Made by a program: the position numbers and the translations under genes. A model generated the notes under the pieces. It worked only from the letters and a program-made list of their open reading frames with translations, was not told the DNA's origin and did not search any database. This document shows, in pieces, positions 11,405 to 22,900 of a stretch of DNA of 64,000 nt (its first letter is position 1; the number at the start of each line of letters is the position of its first letter). Source of the stretch: Archivesica marissinica (lineage: Eukaryota; Mollusca; Bivalvia; Venerida; Vesicomyidae); NCBI GenBank assembly GCA_014843695.1, contig CM026394.1:43191787-43255786 (forward strand), in the 5' to 3' direction.

Positions 11405-12470
11405 ACATACAACACATAGTTAGCTCCCTTGTATATATAATACAAAACTATAGCAGTTAAAATATATCGGCAGTAATATAAATAATTCTATTGAGAAAAT
11501 ATTGCGTTGTTTGTAAATCTGTGAAGTAATTAACTCGGATGAAGTAAAACTATTTAAAGAAAAAAAGAGTGGAAGATAGTGTAAGCTTTAAATTTAAATA
11601 TATTAGGTTACTGTACAGCGTTTAATTTTGCGGTAACTTAATTTGGCAAATTCGTGAAATTCGTGAAATTACTAAAACTGAATATATGTGTGGTTTTCTT
11701 ATGTTTTATAGATTATATTGTCTGTTGAAAGTAAAATATCACTATATGCTGCTTGCTGAGTTCTGGCAGTAACACCATCTTTATTCACTCTTTTTTTTTA
11801 ATTTTCTAATTCTGTTTACATGCCATCTCTCTCCCTCTCCCTAAAATGACTGTGATGCTTTAAATATTGCCAAAACATTGGTGAACATTAAATTTACGGA
11901 TTCATCTGACAATCAATAGAGCAAAATTAAACCAGCCGCAAAACTAACATACTTTACAGTACCGATTAGAACTACCAGTTAGAAATACCGGTTAGAAATA
12001 CCGGTTAGAAATACCTACTAAAACAATACAAGTTAGATAACAATTAAAAGCACAAATGAAATTTAGCCTACGAGGATTATATAAAAAAAAAAGAGTATAT
12101 TGAAAAGTAAATTATTCTGTAAATTAACGAATTTATTAATAATTTGCTACAAATGAGATTGCAGGAAAACAACTCGCACCTAGGGAATCAGAGGAGTACA
12201 ACAAAGCAGGTATCTACCAAACCACCAAGCAGGTATTAGTGCATGTCCACTCACTCGCCACACAGTCAACGTCTTTATACATGTATATGATACAGGGTGC
12301 CCCACCCACCACACCCCCTCTTGGCAGATTATGATTCAAACTTTCCTATCCAACTAGACTCATGTACATGTACGTGTATTGTGAAATATAACAATGGTAC
12401 ACATAATTTTGTTAAGAATATACACAAACAAAGATCTCTTCTTCAGGAAACTGTTTTTACTTTCTTTTTT
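11405..12470. other. Intron with a short 17-bp repeat
   Basis: This is mostly unique AT-rich sequence. At 11965-12016 the motif gttagaaataccg repeats three to four times. No exon is recognised. Confidence 0.5.
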
Positions 12471-12472
12471 CT

Positions 12473-15400
12473 TAACTATGGGCCTTGATTCTAGTCACTA
12501 TGGGCCTTGATTCTAGTCACTATGGGCCTTGATTCTAGTCACTATAGGCCTTGATTCTAGTCACTATGGGCCTTGATTCTAGTCACTATGGGCCTTGATT
12601 CTAGTCACTATAGGCCTTGATTCTAGTCACTATGGGCCTTGATTCTAGTCACTATGGGCCTTGATTCTAGTCACTATGGGCCTTGATTCTAGTCACTATG
12701 GGCCTTGATTCTAGTCACTATGGGCCTTGATTCTAGTCACTATAGGCTTGATTCTAGTCACTATAGGCATTGATTCTAGTCACTATGGCCTTGATTCTAG
12801 TCACTATAGGCCTTGATTCTAGTCACTATAGGCATTGATTCTAGTCACTATAGGCCTTGATTCTAGTCACTATAGGCCTTGATTCTAGTCACTATAGGCA
12901 TTGATTCTAGTCACTATAGGCCTTGATTCTAGTCACTATAGGCCTTGATTCTAGTCACTATGGGCCTTGATTCTAGTCACTATAGGCCTTGATTCTAGTC
13001 ACTATAGGCCTTGATTCTAGTCACTATAGGCCTTGATTCTAGTCACTATAGGCCTTGATTCTAGTCACTATAGGCCTTGATTCTAGTCACTATAGGCCTT
13101 GATTCTAGTCACTATGGGCCTTGATTCTAGTCACTATAGGCCTTGATTCTAGTCACTATAGGCCTTGATTCTAGTCACTATAGGCCTTGATTCTAGTCAC
13201 TATGGGCCTTGATTCTAGTCACTATAGGCCTTGATTCTAGTCACTATAGGCCTTGATTCTAGTCACTATAGGCCTTGATTCTAGTCACTATAGGCCTTGA
13301 TTCTAGTCACTATAGGCCTTGATTCTAGTCACTATAGGCCTTGATTCTAGTCACTATAGGCCTTGATTCTAGTCACTATAGGCCTTGATTCTAGTCACTA
13401 TAGGCCTTGATTCTAGTCACTATAGGCCTTGATTCTAGTCACTATGGGCCTTGATTCTAGTCACTATGGGCCTTGATTCTAGTCACTATGGGCCTTGATT
13501 CTAGTCACTATGGGCCTTGATTCTAGTCACTATGGGCCTTGATTCTAGTCACTATGGGCCTTGATTCTAGTCACTATGGGCCTTGATTCTAGTCACTATA
13601 GGCCTTGATTCTAGTCACTATAGGCCTTGATTCTAGTCACTATAGGCCTTGATTCTAGTCACTATAGGCATTGATTCTAGTCACTATAGGCCTTGATTCT
13701 AGTCACTATAGGCCTTGATTCTAGTCACTATAGGCCTTGATTCTAGTCACTATAGGCCTTGATTCTAGTCACTATAGGCCTTGATTCTAGTCACTATAGG
13801 CCTTGATTCTAGTCACTATAGGCCTTGATTCTAGTCACTATAGGCCTTGATTCTAGTCACTATAGGCCTTGATTCTAGTCACTATAGGCCTTGATTCTAG
13901 TCACTATAGGCCTTGATTCTAGTCACTATAGGCCTTGATTCTAGTCACTATAGGCCTTGATTCTAGTCACTATAGGCATTGATTCTAGTCACTATAGGCA
14001 TTGATTCTAGTCACTATAGGCATTGATTCTAGTCACTATGGGCCTTGATTCTAGTCACTATGGGCTTGATTCTAGTCACTATAGGCATTGATTCTAGTCA
14101 CTATAGGCATTGATTCTAGTCACTATAGGCATTGATTCTAGTCACTATGGGCATTGATTCTAGTCACTATAGGCATTGATTCTAGTCACTATAGGCATTG
14201 ATTCTAGTCACTATAGGCCTTGATTCTAGTCACTATAGGCATTGATTCTAGTCACTATAGGCATTGATTCTAGTCACTATAGGCATTGATTCTAGTCACT
14301 ATAGGCATTGATTCTAGTCACTATAGGCATTGATTCTAGTCACTATAGGCCTTGATTCTAGTCACTATAGGCCTTGATTCTAGTCACTATAGGCCTTGAT
14401 TCTAGTCACTATAGGCCTTGATTCTTGTCACTATAGGCCTTGATTCTAGTCACTATAGGCCTTGATTCTAGTCACAATAGGCCTTGATTCTAGTCACTAT
14501 AGGCCTTGATTCTAGTCACTATGGGCCTTTATTCTAGTCACTATAATAGGCATTGATTCTAGTCACTATAGGCCTTGATTCTAGTCACTATGGGCCTTGA
14601 TTCTAGTCACTATGGGCCTGGATTCTAGTCACTATGGGCCTTGATTCTTGTCACTATAGGCCTTGATTCTAGTCACTATAGGCCTTGATTCTAGTCACTA
14701 TTGGCCTTGATTCTAGTCACTATAGGCCTTGATTCTAGTCACTATGGGCCTTGATTCTAGTCACTATAGGCCTTGATTCTAGTCACTATAGGCCTTGATT
14801 CTAGTCACTATAGGCCTTGATTCTAGTCACTATAGGCCTTGATTCTAGTCACTATGGGCCTTTATTCTAGTCACTATAATAGGCATTGATTCTAGTCACT
14901 ATAGGCCTTGATTCTAGTCACCATGGGCCTTGATTCTAGTCACTATGGGCCTGGATTCTAGTCACTATGGGCCTTGATTCTAGTCACTATGGGCCTGGAT
15001 TCTAGTCACTATAGGCCTTGATTCTAGTCACTATGGGCCTTTATTCTAGTCACTATAGGCCTTGATTCTAGTCACTATAGGCCTTGATTCTAGTCACTAT
15101 AATAGGCCTTGATTCTAGTCACTATGGGCCTTGATTCTATTCACTATGGGCCTTGATTCTATTCACTATGGGCCTTGATTAGGCCTTGATTATATTCACT
15201 ATAGGCCTTGATTCTAGTCACTAAAGGCCTTTATTCTAGTCACTATAGGCCTTGATTCTAGTCACTATAGGCCTTGATTCTAGTCACTATGGGCCTTGAT
15301 TCTAGTCACTATAGGCCTTGATTCTAGTCACTATAGGCCTTGATTCTAGTCACTATAGGCCTTGATTCTAGTCACTATAGGCCTTGATTCTAGTCACTAT

Positions 15401-15570
15401 AGGCCTTGATTCTAGTCACTATAGGCCTTGATTCTAGTCACTATGGGCCTTGATTCTAGTCACTATAGGCCTTGATTCTAGTCAATATAGGCCTTTATTC
15501 TAGTCACTATGGGCCTTTATTCTAGTCACTATAGGCCTTGATTCTAGTCACTATGGGCCTTGATTCTAGA
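12473..15570. repeat. 22-bp minisatellite array (about 140 copies)
   Basis: The unit is ctataggccttgattctagt plus ca, with ctatgggcc, ggcatt, ggattc and tcttgtc variants. A larger segment marked by tttattctagtcactataat occurs at 14.53 and again at 14.86 kb, 333 bp apart. Unit length is not a multiple of 3 and each unit contains stops, so no long frame is seen. Confidence 0.97.
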
Positions 15571-15760
15571 ACAACTTGTCAAAGCAAAAAATCCGTTCAC
15601 TACGATTGGCTACAATTTCTGACAACACAACAAAAGATCCATTTTTTAATACATCCAGTACGCCACAACTCTCATGCATACAACAACACATCCATTCTTT
15701 ACAGTACTATCGGCCAACATTCTCATACAAATTGTCACAACAAAAGGCTCCTTTACTATA

Positions 15761-15990
15761 AAGTTTAAACTTTATTTATTTTACAATGATTATGAAACAA
15801 GCTTTAACAACTTATATTAATCACACTCCATGGCGCAGACGAGAGCGTAAATGTGGTCATTCGGTTGGGAGGAAACCGGAGTACCTGGAGAAAACTCACC
15901 TGTCCGATCAGGCAACCACCGTACCATCTCACATACTTCCCGTCAGAGGATCGAACACAGGTTACATTGGTGAGAAGCGATACTATAAAT
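15761..15990 (-). mobile_element. V-domain SINE (RUDI-like)
   Basis: On the minus strand the copy shows a B-box-like gttcgatcctc region, then ctccaggtactccggtttcc (V-domain-like core), then a tail matching gattaatataagttgttaaa and aaataaa. The same family is full length at 43.47 kb. The V-SINE core match is from memory of the motif. Confidence 0.75.
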
Positions 15991-16164
15991 CTATATTTAA
16001 GCCCCTTCGACTTGCAGATGCACATACGACAATTACAGTTTTATTTGGCTTCAACCGCCATCAGTATCCGCTTAATTGATTCATGCTCCTGATCACCCGG
16101 ATTGCAGTCACAGTTTTCATATTTATCCAATTAGGAATATATTAATTCATCCCTTTACTGCTCA

Positions 16165-16995
16165 ATGGTACCTGGGGTAAATGCTAGCATTGGTACCCGG
16201 TGGTTTATGCTAGCATTGGTACCCATGGTTTATGCTAGCATTGGTACCCAGTGGGTTATGCTAGCATTGGTACCCAGTGGGTTATGCTAGCATTGGTACC
16301 CAGTGGGTTATGCTAGCATTGGTACCCGGTGGGTTATGCTAGCATTGGTACCCATGGTTTATGCTAGCATTGGTACCCAGGGTTTATGCTAGCATTGGTA
16401 TCCAGGGTTTATGCTAGCATTGGTACCCAGGGCTTATGCTAGCATTGGTACCCGGGGCTTATGCTACCATTGGTACCTGGGGTTTATGCTACCATTGGTA
16501 CCCGGGGTTTATGCTACCATTGGTACCTGGGGTTTATGCTACCATTGGTACCTGGGGTTTATGCTACCATTGGTACCTGGGGTTTATGCTAGCATTGGTA
16601 CCTGGGGTTTATACTAGCATTGGTACCCGGTGTTTATGCTAGCATTGGTACCTGGGGTGTATGCTAGTATTGGTACCTAGTGGTTTATGCTAGCATTGGT
16701 ACCCATGGTTTATGCTAGCATTGGTACCCGGGGTTTATGCTAGCATTGGTACCTGGGGTTTATGCTAGCATTGGTACCTGGGGTTTATGCTAGCATTGGT
16801 ACCCATGGTTTATGCTAGCATTGGTACCTGGGGTTTATGCTAGCATTGGTACCCGGGGTTTATGCTAGCATTGGTACCCAGGGTTTATGCTAGCATTGGT
16901 ACCTGGGGTTTATGCTACCATTGGTACCTGGGGTTTATGCTACCATTGGTACCTGGGGTTTATGCTACCATTGGTACCCGGTGTTTATGCTAGCA
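16165..16995. repeat. 25-bp minisatellite array (about 33 copies)
   Basis: The unit is atgctagcattggtacctgg plus ggttt. Each unit carries two 6-bp palindromes (gctagc, ggtacc), with gctacc variants grouped in a block. Some units are 24 bp. Confidence 0.95.
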
Positions 16996-16999
16996 TGAT

Positions 17000-17640
17000 T
17001 ACATTGAATTCTATATACACTGACACACTGATGAGACATGCTTTTACTGAATGGATAAAAAGTACAGGAAAAAAATAATTGTTGTTCTTGGAAGGAAAGT
17101 GGTTAAAAGTGGAAGACAGGAAATATTTTTTAAGAAAAACTGTGGCAAGCAAGTAGCTTGAATCTTCAGAGCTGAAAGTGAGATGAAATATGAAAATGTC
17201 AAATGAAAAGAATGCAAGCATATAACACAGTCAAACATACTGGCAAGTCGCATTTATATATGAAATAAGCAAAATCCCAAAATGCAAAGCACAAATCCCT
17301 ATAACACGCAAGCGCTATATCTCCTTAAATTAGTAAGAACAGAATGCTTAATAAAAACCAAGTCCTGATGGTTTCGTACTAAATATTATGCTGTTTAGAA
17401 GGCAGATCTTTATTGTACTGGACACCATTATATTGGTATAAACTTTATTTATTTTACGATTGCGAAACACATTTATTTATTCTTTTGGATAATATTGTAA
17501 GTTGCAAAAGATGTGTTTTGTCTAGAAATGATATTTGATTGTTGCTACTATGTATTGGGACCCAGGGCGGTCCAGGGTAAGTGCCGGATGCCTGTGGTTT
17601 AAAGTTGCACAAACAGCTTAAACCCCGGGTGCCCCTCCAA
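17000..17640. other. Unique intron sequence with a short SINE tail
   Basis: At about 17437-17470 there is a minus-strand SINE tail (aaactttattta ... attgcgaaacac). No exon is recognised. Confidence 0.45.
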
Positions 17641-17649
17641 GAGAGACTT

Positions 17650-18640
17650 TGGGTGCCCTCCAACAAGACAGACGGGTGCCCCTCCAAGCAAGACCGACGG
17701 GTGCGCCTCCAAGCAAGACAGATGGGTGCCCCTTCAAACAAGACAGACGGGTGCCCCTCCAAGCAAGACCGATGGGTGCCCCTCCAAACAAGACAGATGG
17801 GTGCCCCTCCAAACAAGACAGATGGGTGCCCCTCCAAACAAGACAGATGGGTGCCCCTCCAAACAAGACCGATGGATGCCCCTCCAAACAAGACAGGTGG
17901 GTGCCCCTCCAAGCAAGACCGACGGGTGCGCCTCCAAGCAAGACCGATGGATGCCCCTCCAAGCAAGACCGACGGGTGCGCCTCCAAGCAAGACAGATGG
18001 GTGCCCCTCCACGCAAGACAGACGGGTGCCCCTCCAAGCAAGACCGATGGATGCCCCTCCAAGCAAGACCGACGGATGCCCCTCCAAGCAAGACAGACGG
18101 GTGCCCCTCCAAGCAAGACAGACGGGTGCCCCTCCAAGCAAGACCGATGGATGCCCCTCCAAGCAAGACCGATGGATGCCCCTCCAAGCAAGACCGATGG
18201 ATGCCCCTCCAAGCAAGACCGATGGATGCCCCTCCAAGCAAGACAGACGGGTGCCCCTCCAAGCAAGACAGATGGGTGCCCCTCCAAACAAGACCGACGG
18301 GTGCCCCTCCAAACAAGACAGACGGGTGCCCCTCCAAACAAGACAGATGGATGCCCCTCCAAACAAGACAGATGGATGCCCCTCCAAGCAAGACAGGTGG
18401 GTGCCCCTCCAAACAAGACAGACGGGTGCCCCTCCAAACAAGACAGATGGATGCCCCTCCAAACAAGACAGATGGATGCCCCTCCAAGCAAGACAGGTGG
18501 GTGCCCCTCCAAACAAGACAGACGGGTGCCCCTCCAAACAAGACAGACGGGTGCCCCTCCAAACAAGACAGGTGGGTGCCCCTCCAAACAAGACAGATGG
18601 GTGCCCCTCCGAGCAAGACAGACGGGTGCCCCTCCAATCA
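17650..18640. repeat. 25-bp minisatellite array (about 39 copies)
   Basis: The unit is gacgggtgcccctccaagca plus agacc. Positions vary among gacggg/gatggg/gatgga, aagc/aaac and acc/aca. It is GC-rich, unlike its surroundings, and open in all six frames over long stretches. Confidence 0.96.
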
Positions 18641-18948
18641 AAATTTCACTTACTGGTGCGAGCGCACTGTGCTATAAATGAACTATGCACGTTTCTTCAG
18701 AGTTATTTTATAATTTCTTGCCCAAATAAAGATCTGTCTTCCAACAGGTAAATGCCTAAAGCCCCAAACCTAAAATTGCAACATCAAGCATCACTACCAA
18801 TATATACAAATAACCACAATCTGTAACAAAAACCTGTTGGAAACAAAACTCAATACTAACTATACAATCTAAGGATTTAACAATAAATTATAATGAGGGA
18901 TTAATGCAATAGTATTTTATCTGCATATAAAGACAGGAAGGGAATACA

Positions 18949-19175
18949 ACAGTTAACTGTCTTTCAGAACTGATGGGACTTTATAAACAGAGGTCTCTGT
19001 TGGTGCTTTACATCGTGCACGTAAAAGAACAAGAGGAGACTCTGGAATGGTCTGGTCTCTATGTCTGTATCTTTGCACTATCCTCCAAAAATCGAAAATG
19101 ACTAATCTCTTCAGGAGGCGTCTTCGCTCATATGGGCAACCGGTAGTGACGATAAATAAACGTAAAACACACCGA
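18949..19175 (+). mobile_element. SINE, 'cagtctttcagatgggac' family
   Basis: The copy runs from actgtctttcagaactgatg through tctctgttggtgctttacat and ctcttcaggaggcgtcttcg to the tail gataaataaacgtaaaacac. It is 5'-truncated. Confidence 0.8.
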
Positions 19176-19176
19176 C

Positions 19177-19700
19177 AAAAGTTTCTAATCATTAATATAT
19201 TTAATTCATATATTTGTCTCTCTCATAATAGCAAGAGGAGTATGTGAACGGAACTGGATATCTCAAGGAACTGGATATCTCACGGAACTCGGGCATCTCA
19301 AGGTATTTCGGAGACATTTCAAGGTACTCGGGAGACATCTCACAAAACCAGACATCTCAAGGAACTCGGGAGACATCTCACGGAACTGAATACGTAGATC
19401 ATGACAGAGTTATGACATATTATCACTTATCAAAAATAGGTCAAAGAATTAAACAATCATATAAAGTTTCACTTCCAACAGATTTCTGGCAGTTAACAAT
19501 TCAACTGTCCATAATCACATCTCCGACATGTCTCTCCAAATGACGCAGTTCTTCATCTCTTTATTGTTCAAATATAACTTATTATCTCCCCTTGGATTCT
19601 TCCAAAATGTTAAATCTCATTTTATTGATCGATCGTATACCATGTGTTAAAATTCTGTAATTTGCCTGTGTATTATTTAAAGAAACATGTACGTCGTGCG
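19177..19700. other. Intron sequence next to alternative exon B
   Basis: Decayed short repeats of a ggaactcgggagacatctca type occur at 19245-19395. No exon is recognised besides 19728-19792. Confidence 0.45.
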
Positions 19701-19727
19701 TGAGCACGAGGACATAGTGGCACTCAC

Positions 19728-19792
19728 TTCAGCCAGGGCTACACTGAAGCCGGCCTGGCACGAGCCTTCTCGATGGTAGCCCCAGTGTCCTC
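19728..19792 (-). CDS. Integrin alpha subunit, alternative exon B (CQAGFS version)
   Basis: The 65-nt exon lies between the acceptor tgtttacag and the donor gtgagt. Two bases complete the Arg codon started at 38952, and 21 codons follow, ending in phase 0. The peptide is R-GHWGYHREGSCQAGFSVALAE, the canonical form of the integrin alpha CQAGFS segment. It is a second version of the exon at 35410-35328. If both were spliced into one mRNA, the junction would be phase 0 into a phase 1 exon, and the shifted frame reaches TAG within this exon. The two are therefore structurally exclusive. Immediately downstream in + coordinates (19.92 kb on) begins the 9-kb minisatellite. This exon fits the family best, so it is probably the default isoform; that is inference. 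Confidence 0.9.
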
Positions 19793-19919
19793 CTGTAAAC
19801 AATATATATGCGGTATATACATAAACAATGTGCACACAATACTCAGATGCTCTATGTAAACATGTAACATTCACAATCACAAGACAAAGAAGAACAAATG
19901 GCCATGTTCCCTTCTTCCT

Positions 19920-22900
19920 GGTGGTGTTCCCTTCTAGCTCCCTACATATTCTATTGGTGGTGTTGTTCCCTTCTACCCCCCTACACATTCTATTGATGGT
20001 GTTCCCTTCTAGCTCCCTACATATTCTATTGGTGGTGTTCCCTTCTACCCCCCTACACATTATATTGGTGGTGTTCCCTTCTAGCTCCCTACACATTATA
20101 TAGGTGGTGTTCCCTTCTACCTCTCTACATATTCTATTGATGGTGTTCCCTTCTAGCTCCCTACATATTCTATTGGTGGTGTTCCCTTCTACCCCCCTAC
20201 ACATTATATTGGTGGTGTTCCCTTCTAGCTCCCTACACATTCTATTGGTGGTGTTCCCTTCTACCTCTCTACATATTCTATTGGTGGTGTTCCCTTCTAG
20301 CTCCCTACACATTATATAGGTGGTGTTCCCTTCTACCCCCTACACATTCTATTGGTTGTGTTCCCTTCTACCCCCCTACACATTATATTGGTGGTGTTCC
20401 CTTCTGCCTACCTACACATTCTATTGGTGGTGTTCCCTTCTGCCTACCTACACATTATATTGGTGATGTTCCCTTCTACCCCCCTACACATTCTACTGGT
20501 GGTGTTCCCTTCTGCCTACCTACACATTATATTGGTGGTGTTCCCTTCTACCTACCTACACATTATATTGGTGGTGTTCCCTTCTACCCCCCTACACATT
20601 ATATAGGTGGTGTTCCCTTCTGCCTACCTACACATTCAATTGGTGGTGTTCCCTTCTACCCACTACACATTCTATTGGTGGTGTTCCCTTCTACTACCCC
20701 ATACACATTATATTGGTTGTGTTCCCTTCTACCCCACCTACACATTATATAGGTGGTGTTCCCTTCTGCCTACCTACACATTCTATTGGTGGTGTTCCCT
20801 TCTACCTCCTACACATTCTATTGGTGGTGTTCCATTCTACCTACCTACACATTCTATTGGTGGTGTTCCCTTCTGCCTACCTACACATTCTATTGGTGGT
20901 GTTCCCTTCTGCCTACCTACACATTATATTGGTGGTGTTCCCTTCTACCCCCCTACACATTCTACTGGTGGTGTTCCCTTCTGCCTACCTACACATTCTA
21001 TTGGTGGTGTTCCCTTCTACCCCCTACACATTATATTGGTGGTGTTCCCTTCTACCCTCTACACATTCTATTGGTGGTGTTCCCTTCTACTACCCCCTAC
21101 ACATTATATTGATGGTGTTCCCTTCTACTACCCCCTACACATTATATTGGTTGTGTTCCCTTCTACCCCCCTACACATTATATAGGTGGTGTTCCCTTCT
21201 GCCTACCTACACATTCTATTGGTGGTGTTCCCTTCTACCCCCTACACATTATATTGGTGGTGTTCCCTTCTACTACCCCCTACACATTATATTGTTGTGT
21301 TCCCTTCTACCCCCTACACATTATATGGTGGTGTTCCCTTCTACCTACACATTCTATTGGTGGTGTCCCTTCTACCCCTACACATTATATTGGTGGTGTT
21401 CCATTCTACCTACCTACACATTATATTGGTGGTGTTCCCTTCTACCCCCTACACATTATATTGGTGGTGTTCCCTTCTACCCCCTACACATTATATTGGT
21501 GGTGTTCCCTTCTACCCCCTACACATTATATTGGTGGTGTTCCCTTCTACCTCCCTACACATTCTATTGGTGGTGTTCCCTTCTACCTCCCTACACATTA
21601 TATTGGTGGTGTTCCCTTCTACCCCCTACACATTCTATTGGTGTGTTCCCTTCTACCCCCCTACACATTATATTGGTGGTGTTCCCTTCTGCCTACCTAC
21701 ACATTCTATTGGTGGTGTTCCCTTCTACCTACCTACACATTATAGGTGGTGTTCCCTTCTACCCCCTACACATTCTATTGGTGGTGTTCCCTTCTACTAC
21801 CTACACATTATATTGGTGGTGTTCCCTTCTACCTACCTACACATTATATTGGTGGTGTTCCCTTCTACCCCCTACACATTCTATTGGTGGTGTTCCCTTC
21901 TACTACCCCCTACACATTCTATTGGTGGTGTTCCCTTCTACTACCCCTACACATTCTATTGGTGGTGTTCCCTTCTACCTACCTACACATTATATTGGTG
22001 GTGTTCCCTTCTACCTACCTACACATTCTATTGGTGGTGTTCCCTTCTACCTACCTACACATTCTATTGGTGGTGTTCCCTTCTACCTACCTACACATTC
22101 TATTGGTGGTGTTCCCTTCTACCCCCCTACACATTCTATTGGTGGTGTTCCCTTCTACCTCCTACACATTCTATTGGTGGTGTTCCCTTCTACCTACCTA
22201 CACATTCTATTGGTGGTGTTCCCTTCTACCCCCTACACATTCTATTGGTGGTGTTCCCTTCTACTACCCCCTACACATTCTATTGGTGGTGTTCCCTTCT
22301 ACTCCTACACATTCTATTGGTGGTGTTCCCTTCTACTACCCCCTACACATTCTATTGTGGTGTTCCCTTCTACTCCCCTACACATTATATTGGTGGTGTT
22401 CCCTTCTACCCCCTACACATTCTATTGGTGGTGTTCCCTTCTACCTCCTACACATTCTATTGGTGGTGTTCCCTTCTACCCCCTACACATTCTATTGGTG
22501 GTGTTCCCTTCTACCCCCTACACATTATATTGGTGGTGTTCCCTTCTACCCCCTACACATTATATTGGTGGTGTTCCCTTCTACCTCCTACACATTCTAT
22601 TGGTGGTGTTCCCTTCTACCCCCTACACATTCTATTGGTGGTGTTCCCTTCTACCCCCTACACATATATTAGTGGTGTTCCCTTCTACCCCCTACACATT
22701 CTATTGGTGGTGTTCCATTCTACTACCCCCTACACATTATATTGGTGGTGTTCCATTCTACCTACCTACACATTATATTGGTGGTGTTCCCTTCTACTAC
22801 CCCCTACACATTATATTGGTGGTGTTCCATTCTACCTACCTACACATTATATTGGTGGTGTTCCCTTCTACTACCCCCTACACATTATATTGGTGGTGTT

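Noticed and set aside
12473..15570. CRISPR-like regular repeats
   Set aside because: Repeats are contiguous with no unique spacers, in an animal genome. It is a minisatellite.
17530..17600. Candidate integrin exon near a GPG-like minus-strand peptide
   Set aside because: The frame and splice borders do not match the phases required. The correct exon for the GxGS-YW segment was found at 11351-11399.
17454..18681. Six overlapping frames of 280-395 codons (PSKQDR / SCLEGHP)
   Set aside because: This is a 25-bp GC-rich array without stops in any frame. No frame shows signs of selection.
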